Source of the DNA: Ectothiorhodospiraceae bacterium
GTDB lineage: Bacteria; Pseudomonadota; Gammaproteobacteria; Nitrococcales; AK92
Reading direction: 5' to 3'
DNA length: 7,330 nucleotides
Assembly: GCA_029263635.1 (NCBI GenBank)
Contig: JAJUFY010000106.1
Location: 1 to 7,330, forward strand
The position numbers and the translations under genes were made by a program. The notes under the pieces were generated by a model, which was not told the origin of the DNA, searched no databases, and saw only the letters and a list, made by a program, of their open reading frames with translations. This document shows positions 1 to 5,925 of the stretch, piece by piece (the first letter of the stretch is position 1; each line of letters opens with the position of its first letter).

Positions 1-829
1 AGTTGTCGATCAGGCGCGTCTTTCCCAGCCACGCCGCGGTCAGGACGACCAGCTCGCGGTCGTCGGCTGATGGTGCCTGCAGATCCGCCTGCCGGCGGAC
101 GCTGAAGTAGTCGGCCTGGAAGCCTTGCGCATCCAGTTCCTGTCGTCCCCAGACTTCAACGGCGGCGAAAGGTTCCCCCTGCCGCAGGCGCTCGGCAGCG
201 CCCTGCAAGGTCCTGCGCAACAGCGCTGCCTGCGCTTTCTGCTCCGGAGTCAGGTAACTGTTCCGCGAGCTTAGGGCCAGCCCGCTGTCCTCGCGCTGCG
301 TCTCCACCGGCAGGATCCGCACCGGCATATCGAGGTCTCGCACCATGCGCTCGATGACCTTGAGCTGCTGGTAGTCCTTCTTGCCGAATGCGGCGACGTC
401 CGGCTGCACGATGTTGAACAGCTTGCTGACCACAGTCGCCACGCCGTCGAAATGCCCGGGCCGGGAGGCGCCGCAAAGCATGTCGGCGAATTCCGGCACC
501 GATACCCGGGTTCGCAGCCGGGGGCCATCCGGGTACATCTCGGCGACCGAGGGCGCGAACACGGCTGCCACGCCCAGCGGCGCCAGCCGCGCGCAATCCT
601 GCTCCAACGTGCGCGGATAGCTGGCGTAGTCCTCGCTGGGACCGAACTGGGTCGGGTTGACGAAGATGCTGACTACGACCCGGTCGGCTTCCGCAGCAGC
701 GGCCCGCACCAGCTGCAGGTGACCGTCATGCAGGTTGCCCATGGTGGGCACGAAGCCGACCCGCAGCCCTTCGCCGCGCCACTGCCGGACGCGGGCGCGG
801 ACCTCGTCGATGCGATGCAACGTTTCCAT
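1..829 (-). CDS. panC: Pantothenate synthetase (pantoate--beta-alanine ligase), 3' end cut by window edge
   Basis: This cytoplasmic enzyme joins pantoate and beta-alanine with ATP to make pantothenate, the last step of vitamin B5 synthesis. The visible 276 residues read FVPTMGNLHDGH at 26-37, with the HIGH-type nucleotide-binding element HDGH at 34-37. They continue with VSIFVNPTQF at 53-62, YPRTLEQD at 71-78, the pantoate-site stretch GASRPGHFDGV at 120-130, KLFNIVQPD at 136-144, FGKKDYQQL at 148-156 and the KMSKS-like LSSRN at 186-190. E. coli PanC is about 283 residues, so only some 6-8 residues and the stop are missing. The ATG lies 4 nt past the panB stop. The nearest GGAG is 16 nt upstream, too far to be a good ribosome binding site, so translation probably depends on coupling to panB. 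No frameshift or missing catalytic motif is seen. Confidence 0.97.
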   Translation of the reverse strand, partial: METLHRIDEVRARVRQWRGEGLRVGFVPTMGNLHDGHLQLVRAAAAEADRVVVSIFVNPTQFGPSEDYASYPRTLEQDCARLAPLGVAAVFAPSVAEMYPDGPRLRTRVSVPEFADMLCGASRPGHFDGVATVVSKLFNIVQPDVAAFGKKDYQQLKVIERMVRDLDMPVRILPVETQREDSGLALSSRNSYLTPEQKAQAALLRRTLQGAAERLRQGEPFAAVEVWGRQELDAQGFQADYFSVRRQADLQAPSADDRELVVLTAAWLGKTRLIDN

Positions 830-833
830 GAAT

Positions 834-1658
834 CTAAAACACGTGCTCCGGCCCGGGGAAAGTACCGCCCTTAACGGCGTCGACATAGGCGCGGACGGCG
901 GCAAGCACACTGCTCTGCCCCTGCATGAAATCGTGCGAGAACTTCGGCCGCTTACCCGGCGTGATGCCCAGGATGTCCTGCAGCACCAGAATCTGACCGT
1001 CACAGCCGGCACCGGCGCCAATGCCGATGACCGGAATGCGCAGCTCGCTCGCCAGCCGCGCGCCGAGCTCGGCCGGCACGCACTCGACCAGGATCAGGTC
1101 GGCGCCGGCCGCTTCCAGCACCTTGGCGTCGTTGATCATCTGGTCGGCCGCGCTGGTATCCTTGCCCTGCACCTTGTAGCCGCCGAGCTTGTGCACCAGC
1201 TGCGGCTGGAGCCCGACATGGGCGCAGACCGGGACGCCGGCCCGCGTCAGCCGGCTGACGAACTCGGCCTGATCGGCGCCGCCCTCCAGTTTCACCATCT
1301 GCGCGCCGCCTTCCTGCATCAGCCGGGCGGCATTGCGCAGGCCGTCGTCGATGGTGGCGTAGCTCATGAACGGCATATCGGCCATCAGCAGCGCCCGCCG
1401 ACGGGCAGCGGCAACGCAGCGGGTGTGGTAGACGATGTCGTCCACCGTCACCGGCAGGGTGGTCTCACGACCCTGCATGACCATGCCCAGCGAATCGCCG
1501 ACCAGGATGAAGTCGACACCAGCCTCCTCCAGCACCGCTGCCATGCTGTAGTCGTAGGCAGTAAGCGAGGCGATCTTCTCGCCGTTGCGCTTCATCGCAT
1601 GAAGCCGGGATACCGTTACAGGACGGCTCGCCTGTGCGTCGTTCTGTCCCGCGTACAT
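834..1658 (-). CDS. panB: 3-methyl-2-oxobutanoate hydroxymethyltransferase (ketopantoate hydroxymethyltransferase)
   Basis: PanB transfers a hydroxymethyl group from 5,10-methylene-tetrahydrofolate to 2-oxoisovalerate, giving ketopantoate, the first committed step toward pantothenate and CoA. The 274-residue protein is close to the E. coli length (264), with a slightly longer N-terminus. Family motifs are intact: LTAYDYSMA at 32-40, LVGDSLGMV at 52-60 with metal ligand Asp55, MADMPFMSY at 92-100 with Asp94, VKLEGG at 122-127, CAHVGLQPQ at 145-153, catalytic-type Glu192 in LVECVP, and IGIGAGAGCDGQILV at 211-225. The ATG is preceded by AGGAG with 6 nt spacing, which fixes this start over Met22. 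It lies 39 bp after the deoxynucleoside kinase stop and 4 bp before panC. The folate cofactor it uses ties it loosely to folK in the same cluster. Confidence 0.98.
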   Translation of the reverse strand: MYAGQNDAQASRPVTVSRLHAMKRNGEKIASLTAYDYSMAAVLEEAGVDFILVGDSLGMVMQGRETTLPVTVDDIVYHTRCVAAARRRALLMADMPFMSYATIDDGLRNAARLMQEGGAQMVKLEGGADQAEFVSRLTRAGVPVCAHVGLQPQLVHKLGGYKVQGKDTSAADQMINDAKVLEAAGADLILVECVPAELGARLASELRIPVIGIGAGAGCDGQILVLQDILGITPGKRPKFSHDFMQGQSSVLAAVRAYVDAVKGGTFPGPEHVF

Positions 1659-1697
1659 ATACGCTCCTGTGCTGGCCGAGAACGTGAAGCCGAGAGA

Positions 1698-2348
1698 TTA
1701 CACGCCTAACGGCGCCGGATTGAAATAGTGGCGGCCACTCTTGATGGCACGCACCCGCTCCAGCAGCAGCTGGTAATCCCGTTCATTGTCCACTGGATTG
1801 ATATCGCGGGTGTTGACGATCAGCAGCGGTGAGCGATCGTAGTGGTAGAAAAAGCGGATGTAGGCTTCACTGAGCCGGTTCAGATAATCAGCCGAGATGT
1901 TCTGCTCGTAGCCGATGCCGCGCTGGGCAATCCGCCGCAGCAGCACGTCAACCGGCGCCTGCAGATAGATCACCAGGTCCGGCGTCGGCACCTCCAGCGC
2001 CAGCTGCCGGTAGACCTTATCGTAGAGGGCGAATTCGTGCTCGTCGAGGTTGAGCTCGGCGAACACGCGATCCTTCTCGAACAGGTAATCGGCCACCAGC
2101 CGCGGCTGGAACAGGTCGACCTGCCGCAGCCCGCGCAGCTGGTCGGCCCGCTGCAGCAGGAAAAACAGCTGTGCCGGCAACGCCGCCGCCCGCGGATCCT
2201 GATAGAAGCGCTCGAGAAACGGATTATCCTCCGCCTGCTCCAGCAGCAGTTCGGCCCCGAAGCTCTGCGCCAGCCGACGGGCCAGGCTGGTCTTGCCGAC
2301 CCCGATCGGTCCTTCGACGACGACGTGGCGAAATGCTTGCTGCGCCAT
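1698..2348 (-). CDS. Deoxynucleoside kinase family protein (deoxyadenosine/deoxycytidine/deoxyguanosine kinase-like)
   Basis: A 216-residue P-loop kinase of the dNK family, which phosphorylates deoxynucleosides to 5'-monophosphates in dNTP salvage. The Walker A motif GPIGVGKT is at residues 13-20. An acidic stretch at 37-41 precedes NPFLERFYQD (42-51), typical of bacterial dGK/dAK-type enzymes, with Glu37 a candidate catalytic base. EKDRVF at 91-96 carries the family DR pair (often DRS or ERS; here DRV). RRIAQRG at 138-144 is the LID-type arginine region. The substrate cannot be decided from sequence, so no symbol is given. The ATG follows the folK stop by 6 nt. The only Shine-Dalgarno-like sequence, AGGGAG, abuts the ATG with essentially no spacing, which suggests re-initiation by ribosomes finishing folK. 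I recall similar kinases between folK and panB in other beta- and gammaproteobacteria. Confidence 0.92.
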   Translation of the reverse strand: MAQQAFRHVVVEGPIGVGKTSLARRLAQSFGAELLLEQAEDNPFLERFYQDPRAAALPAQLFFLLQRADQLRGLRQVDLFQPRLVADYLFEKDRVFAELNLDEHEFALYDKVYRQLALEVPTPDLVIYLQAPVDVLLRRIAQRGIGYEQNISADYLNRLSEAYIRFFYHYDRSPLLIVNTRDINPVDNERDYQLLLERVRAIKSGRHYFNPAPLGV

Positions 2349-2354
2349 CTCCCT

Positions 2355-2861
2355 CTACCCGGCGGGTGAAACCTTCACGAGGCTGGCCGCGGAACAGGCT
2401 GCGGCCAGCGCATCGACACGGCCCCGCCCGGGCACATGCAACCCGGGCGCAATCTCGGCGAGAGGATACAGGACGAATGGCCGCTCGTGCAGGCCCGGAT
2501 GCGGCACGATGAGACCTGGCTCATTAATTGTCGCGTCGCCCCACAGCAACAGATCGAGATCGATGGTGCGCGGCCCCCAGCGCCGCTCCCGCACCCGCCC
2601 CTGCCGGCGCTCCAATGCCTGCAGCTCCTGCAGCAGGGCCTGCGCCGTCAGCCGGGTCCGCAGCAGGGCGGCGGCATTGACGTAATCGGGCTGGTCCTGT
2701 GGCCCCATGGGTGGGTTGCGGTAGAGGCTGGACGCGACCAGCAACTCGCTGTCCGGCAACGCGGCGAGCGCGGCCAGGGCCCCGCTCACCTGCGCCACGG
2801 GGTCGTTCAGGTTGCTGCCAAGGCCGACAGCAGCCAGCGTCCCAACGCCTGCTGTGGTCAT
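2355..2861 (-). CDS. folK: 2-amino-4-hydroxy-6-hydroxymethyldihydropteridine pyrophosphokinase (HPPK)
   Basis: FolK transfers pyrophosphate from ATP to 6-hydroxymethyl-7,8-dihydropterin in folate synthesis. Counting from the ATG at 2861, the 168-residue protein shows the HPPK motifs in order: GLGSNL at 13-18, SSLYRNPPMGPQDQPDYVNA at 45-64, then RRWGPRTIDLDLLLWG at 93-108 with Mg-binding Asp101 and Asp103, and PHPGLHERPFVLYPL at 120-134. Length matches the family (E. coli about 159). The start is ambiguous by one codon. A GTG at 2864 overlaps the pcnB stop by 4 nt (GTGA), while the ATG immediately after it overlaps by 1 nt (TGATG). A GGAG sits 2 nt before the ATG, inside the last pcnB codons. 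Translation is evidently coupled to pcnB. The UAG stop is in the same frame as the following kinase gene. Confidence 0.96.
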   Translation of the reverse strand: MTTAGVGTLAAVGLGSNLNDPVAQVSGALAALAALPDSELLVASSLYRNPPMGPQDQPDYVNAAALLRTRLTAQALLQELQALERRQGRVRERRWGPRTIDLDLLLWGDATINEPGLIVPHPGLHERPFVLYPLAEIAPGLHVPGRGRVDALAAACSAASLVKVSPAG

Positions 2862-4201
2862 CACTCCGAAGGCGCTGAAGGTGTTGGAGATGCCGCGGCG
2901 GCCGGCGGCTTGCGGCGGCGCCGCCGACGCTTGCGGCGCGGCGCGTCGTCCACCGTCATGGTCTGGCGCTCTTCATCCGAGCCGGCCTGGAAGTCGCGCC
3001 ACCAGGCTGCCACTTCCGGATCGACTTCGCCGACTTCGGCGCGCAGCAGCATGAAATCGTAGGCGGCCCGAAAGCGCGGATGACCGAGCAGTCGCAGCGA
3101 ACGGCGGCCGCCCTTGCGTTCCAGCCGCGGCTGCAGCATCCAGAGCTCGCGGATTGGAATGCTGAAGCGCTTGGGGATGCCGACCCGCTGCAGCTGATCG
3201 TGGATGGCATCCTGCGCCGCCGCCTGCAGCGCCGCCATCTCGTTCATGTCCTGTTCCAGATAGCCTTGCATGGCATCCCGCACTGCCGGCCACAGCAAGG
3301 CCGCGAACAGGAAGGTGGGGGTCACCGGCTTGCCTTCCGCCACGCGCTGGTCGGTATTCTTGAGCGCCAGCGAGATGAACCGGACGCCGGTGCCGCCGGT
3401 ATCCCGTGCCAGCGCCTGCTCCACGCCCGGGAACAGCTCTCCGAACAGGCCGTACTTGCGCAGCGCTTCGAAGCTCTCCAGCGCCGTGCCCGCCATGAAC
3501 AGCTTGAGGCTCTCCTCGAACAGCCGGGCGGCGGGAATATTGCGCAGCAGCTCCGCCATCGGGCCGATCGGCCGCGCCGTATCGGGATGGATCTTGAACC
3601 CGAGCTTCACCGCGAAGCGGATGGCACGCAGCATGCGCACCGGATCTTCGCGGTAGCGCACTTCCGGATCGCCGATCAGCCGCACCACCCCGGCCTGCAG
3701 ATCCTCCATGCCGCCGGCATGATCGACCACCGAGAAATCGGCGATGTTGTAGTAGAGCGAGTTGATCGTGAAATCCCGGCGCAGCGCGTCCTCGGCCAGC
3801 GTGCCGTAGACGTTGTCGCGCACGATCAGGCCGTCCTCGATGACCCGGTCGCCGTTGGATTCGCTATTCGGATCGTCGAGCGCCCGGAAAGTGGCGACCT
3901 CGATGATCTCGGGACCGAAATGCACGTGGGCGAGCCGGAAACGGCGGCCGATCAGCCGGCAGTTACGGAACAGTTCCTTGACCGCTTCCGGTCGCGCATC
4001 GGTGGCGACATCGAAATCCTTGGGCTCGCGTCCCAGCGACAGGTCGCGCACACCGCCACCCACCAGGTAGGCCTCGTAGCCGGCGTTGTGCAGCCGGTAG
4101 AGCACCTTCAGGGCGTTGTCGCTGATGTTGGCTCGCGAAATCCGGTGCTCCGAGCGCGGGATGACACGGGGATTGCGGGCGCTGTTTTGATCGTCCGTCA
4201 C
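2861..4201 (-). CDS. pcnB: Poly(A) polymerase I
   Basis: PcnB adds 3' poly(A) tails to RNA, marking transcripts and defective tRNA precursors for exonucleases. The 446-residue protein has the class II nucleotidyltransferase head: LVGGGVRDLSLG at 46-57 and KDFDVAT at 61-67 with catalytic Asp62 and Asp64. FRNCRLIGRRFRLAHVHFG at 78-96 carries the signature that separates poly(A) polymerase from the related CCA-adding enzyme. RRDFTINSLYYN at 141-152 and DPVRMLRAIRFAVKLGF at 186-202 follow. The C-terminus has an Arg/Lys block (RRKRRRRRRKPP, 422-433) and an Ala/Pro tail, an RNA-binding-like basic tail. The start is GTG, with an in-frame TAG two codons upstream that excludes a longer protein. No Shine-Dalgarno is visible, and no ATG lies near the conserved region. 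It is the first gene of the minus-strand cluster and divergent from tRNA-Glu. Confidence 0.96.
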   Translation of the reverse strand: MTDDQNSARNPRVIPRSEHRISRANISDNALKVLYRLHNAGYEAYLVGGGVRDLSLGREPKDFDVATDARPEAVKELFRNCRLIGRRFRLAHVHFGPEIIEVATFRALDDPNSESNGDRVIEDGLIVRDNVYGTLAEDALRRDFTINSLYYNIADFSVVDHAGGMEDLQAGVVRLIGDPEVRYREDPVRMLRAIRFAVKLGFKIHPDTARPIGPMAELLRNIPAARLFEESLKLFMAGTALESFEALRKYGLFGELFPGVEQALARDTGGTGVRFISLALKNTDQRVAEGKPVTPTFLFAALLWPAVRDAMQGYLEQDMNEMAALQAAAQDAIHDQLQRVGIPKRFSIPIRELWMLQPRLERKGGRRSLRLLGHPRFRAAYDFMLLRAEVGEVDPEVAAWWRDFQAGSDEERQTMTVDDAPRRKRRRRRRKPPAAAASPTPSAPSE

Positions 4202-4215
4202 TGACTAGCAGGCAC

Positions 4216-4243
4216 TTGAGCTGTCGCAAAGGTTGCGTATAAT
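4216..4243 (+). promoter_or_regulatory. Sigma70-type promoter of tRNA-Glu (and probably the RDD gene)
   Basis: A -35 element TTGAGC (4216-4221) and a perfect -10 element TATAAT (4238-4243) are separated by 16 bp. Transcription would start near 4250, about 55 nt before the mature tRNA 5' end, leaving a leader for RNase P to remove. The sequence after the -10 (ACCGCAACC) is fairly GC-rich, as at many stable-RNA promoters. The match is visual; no start site has been measured. Confidence 0.8.
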
Positions 4244-4253
4244 ACCGCAACCT
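4230..4253. repeat. 8-bp-arm inverted repeat centred on the tRNA promoter -10 box
   Basis: Perfect arms AGGTTGCG (4230-4237) and CGCAACCT (4246-4253) flank the 8-bp centre TATAATAC. The left arm is the end of the promoter spacer and the right arm covers the predicted start. The symmetry is operator-like, but no regulator is known for it from this sequence. Confidence 0.85.
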
Positions 4254-4266
4254 GCCGCCGGGTACA
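4239..4266 (-). promoter_or_regulatory. Possible pcnB promoter overlapping the tRNA promoter
   Basis: On the minus strand a -10-like TATTAT (4244 to 4239) uses the same AT-rich bases as the tRNA -10. The best -35 at 16 bp is a poor TGTACC (4266 to 4261). Transcription would start near 4232 and give a leader of about 30 nt to the pcnB GTG. The -10 is plausible and the -35 is weak, so this is tentative. Confidence 0.3.
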
Positions 4267-4305
4267 GGCCTGCACGCCCGTAAGCCGCGGTCTCTGCAGC
4301 ATTCG

Positions 4306-4381
4306 GCTCCCATCGTCTAGCGGTCTAGGACGCTGCCCTCTCAAGGCAGAAACCCGGGTTCGATTCCCGGTGGGAGCGCCA
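4306..4381 (+). tRNA. tRNA-Glu (anticodon CTC), CCA encoded
   Basis: This 76-nt cloverleaf decodes GAG. The acceptor stem GCTCCCA (4306-4312) pairs perfectly with TGGGAGC (4371-4377), followed by discriminator G73 (4378) and an encoded CCA (4379-4381). The anticodon stem CTGCC/GGCAG encloses the loop CTCTCAA, giving T33 and anticodon CTC at 34-36. The T stem CCGGG/CCCGG encloses TTCGATT. The D arm (GTC/GAC stem, loop with GG) resembles known tRNA-Glu. G1-C72 and G73 fit bacterial tRNA-Glu. It lies downstream of a good promoter. No terminator follows: a membrane-protein gene begins 12 nt after the CCA. Confidence 0.97.
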
Positions 4382-4393
4382 ACTCCTGTTGCC

Positions 4394-4855
4394 ATGTCGA
4401 CGGCCATATCGGACATCCCCCCTCCTGCTCCACCCGCCGGGTTGTTCCGACGCCTTGCCGCGATCTGCTACGACTGCCTGCTGCTGCTGGCTATCGAGAT
4501 GCTCGCCGGCGCCCTCTGGCTGCCGATCTTCGGCGACCGCTCGCCGGCGACTCACCCGCTTTATCACGCCTATCAGGCCTTTCTGCTGCTGGTCGCCTTT
4601 GCCTTCCTGGCCGGCTTCTGGCTCAAGGCCGGACAGACGCTGGGCATGCGGGCATGGCGGCTGCGGCTGGTCGGGGCAGACGGTGGCCGCCCGACCCTCC
4701 GGCAGGCCGCCATCCGCTTCGGCGTTGCCATCCTGTCCTGGCTGCCGGCCGGGCTGGGATTCTGGTGGGCGCTGTTCGACCGCAAGCGTCGTACCTGGCA
4801 CGATCTCGCCTCCCGCACGCGCATCGTCCTCGAGCCGAAACCGGCCAGGCGCTGA
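4394..4855 (+). CDS. RDD-family integral membrane protein
   Basis: A 153-residue inner-membrane protein of the RDD family, whose biochemical role is mostly unknown (a few members have been linked to ion transport). After a Pro-rich N-terminus, GLFRRLAAICYD at 16-27 gives the family Arg and first Asp. Hydrophobic segments lie at about 20-43, 58-77 and 107-126. The family signature GQTLGMRAWRLRLV is at 80-93, and the closing FDRKRRTWHDLASRT at 128-142 carries the later conserved Asp residues. The ATG at 4394 is chosen because the only upstream in-frame start is a GTG inside the tRNA. No Shine-Dalgarno is present in the 12 nt between the tRNA CCA and the ATG. The stop is 5 bp from the convergent lptG stop. 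I infer co-transcription with the tRNA. A functional link to the Lpt genes is not shown. Confidence 0.92.
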   Translation: MSTAISDIPPPAPPAGLFRRLAAICYDCLLLLAIEMLAGALWLPIFGDRSPATHPLYHAYQAFLLLVAFAFLAGFWLKAGQTLGMRAWRLRLVGADGGRPTLRQAAIRFGVAILSWLPAGLGFWWALFDRKRRTWHDLASRTRIVLEPKPARR

Positions 4856-4860
4856 GATCG

Positions 4861-5925
4861 TCAGCGCCGCAAGCGGAGGATGCCGACGATCCCGGCCAGC
4901 AGCACCAACAGGGTCGGCAGCAGCGCGCTCAGGACCGGGGGCAGGCCATAGACCACGCCTGCGCGGATGAACAACCGGTTAAGCAGCACGAAGCCGAGCC
5001 CGATCAGGACGCCGAGGAAGATCCTCTGCCCGGCGCCGGCCGAGCGCACGGCTCCGAAGATCAGCGGCACGGTGAGCAGCAGCATCCCGACGGTGGAGAG
5101 CGGCGCCGCGATCTTGGTCCACAGCGCCAGCCGGTACTGATCGGCATCCAGGCCACTGCGATCGAGGTAGCGGATATAGCTCCACAGATCGCGGATCGGC
5201 AGTGTTTCCGGATCGACCACGACCACATCCAGCAGTCGCGGCTGCAGATCGGTGATCCACACCCAGCTGCCGGGACGCTCGATCTCCACTCCCGTGTCGG
5301 TAAAGGTGGTGATCACCGGCTCCGCCAGCTGCCATTGCCTGCCGTCATAGCTGGCATGCGCCGCCGACAGGATCCGCTGCGGCTTCCCCTGCGCATCCAG
5401 CTCGAAGATGCGTACACCGACCAGGCGATCCTGGCTGACCGCTCGCTGCACGTCGATGAAACGCCCCTCCTCTCGCGCCCGGAAACCGGTGTTGCGGGCA
5501 ACCACCCGGTCGTAGATTGCCGAGGTCCGCAGCTCCTGGGCCCGCCGCTCGGCGCCGGGCGCCACCCATTCGCCGATGGCCAGCGCGCAGGCGCCCAGCA
5601 CCAGACCGGCCAGCATCAGCGCGCCGGCAATGCGCCCAATCGACACCCCGGCGGCGCGCATCGCTGTCAGCTCGCTGTTCGCCGCCAGCGCCCCCAGCCC
5701 CATCAGGCTGCCGATCAGGGTTGCCATCGCAAAGCCCTGATAAACGCTGTACGGCAACCGCAGCAGCACGTAGCTCAGGGCGGTCAGCGCCGTGTAGCTG
5801 CCGCGGCCGATGTCCTCGAGTTCGGCGACGTACTCGAACACCAGCAGCAGCGCCACGATGATGGCCAGCGACAGCAGCGCGCCGCCAATGGCGGTGGCCA
5901 TCAGGTACCGGTCCAGCCGCTTCAT
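4861..5925 (-). CDS. lptG: LPS export ABC transporter permease LptG
   Basis: LptG is one of two inner-membrane subunits of LptB2FG, which extracts lipopolysaccharide from the inner membrane and feeds it to the LptC-LptA bridge. The 354-residue protein has the expected plan. There are three N-terminal membrane segments (about 12-33, 55-80, 98-120), a periplasmic beta-jellyroll-like domain of about 125-265, and three C-terminal segments (about 271-291, 300-320, 328-350). NSELTAMRAAGVS at 83-95 is the cytoplasmic coupling helix that contacts the LptB ATPase. GEWVAP (118-123) and FGAVRSAGAGQRIF (290-303) match LptG rather than LptF. The ATG at 5925 overlaps the lptF stop (ATGA) and has GGAGG 5 nt upstream; a longer in-frame start inside lptF is rejected. 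Lysines used by E. coli LptG near the LPS gate appear replaced by acidic residues (see findings). Confidence 0.96.
   Translation of the reverse strand: MKRLDRYLMATAIGGALLSLAIIVALLLVFEYVAELEDIGRGSYTALTALSYVLLRLPYSVYQGFAMATLIGSLMGLGALAANSELTAMRAAGVSIGRIAGALMLAGLVLGACALAIGEWVAPGAERRAQELRTSAIYDRVVARNTGFRAREEGRFIDVQRAVSQDRLVGVRIFELDAQGKPQRILSAAHASYDGRQWQLAEPVITTFTDTGVEIERPGSWVWITDLQPRLLDVVVVDPETLPIRDLWSYIRYLDRSGLDADQYRLALWTKIAAPLSTVGMLLLTVPLIFGAVRSAGAGQRIFLGVLIGLGFVLLNRLFIRAGVVYGLPPVLSALLPTLLVLLAGIVGILRLRR

Noticed and set aside
1675..1695. Direct repeat GCCGAGA (two copies, 14-bp period) between the kinase and panB
   Set aside because: Seven bases in a short gap is within chance expectation, and nothing nearby suggests a binding site or promoter.
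735..1709. Long open frame on the plus strand opposite panB
   Set aside because: Its translation is low-complexity, rich in His, Gln, Arg and Ala, and shows no family motif. It mirrors the GC-rich codon pattern of the real panB on the other strand.
2913..2926. 14-bp perfect GC palindrome near the 3' end of pcnB
   Set aside because: It consists of consecutive arginine codons of the basic tail, and such symmetry is expected from CGG/CGC runs. No T-run follows, so it is not a terminator.
3080..4204. 374-codon open frame on the plus strand opposite pcnB
   Set aside because: The sequence is a shadow of pcnB codons (Arg/Gln/His-rich, no motifs), and pcnB itself is unmistakable.
4370..4393. GTG inside the tRNA as an alternative start for the RDD protein
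   Set aside because: It would add 8 residues encoded by the tRNA acceptor arm and CCA. These bases are fully explained by tRNA pairing, and the ATG at 4394 is a normal start.
4306..4394. tRNA as an integration site for a mobile element
   Set aside because: No integrase is present, no repeated copy of the tRNA 3' end was seen, and genes on both sides are core functions.
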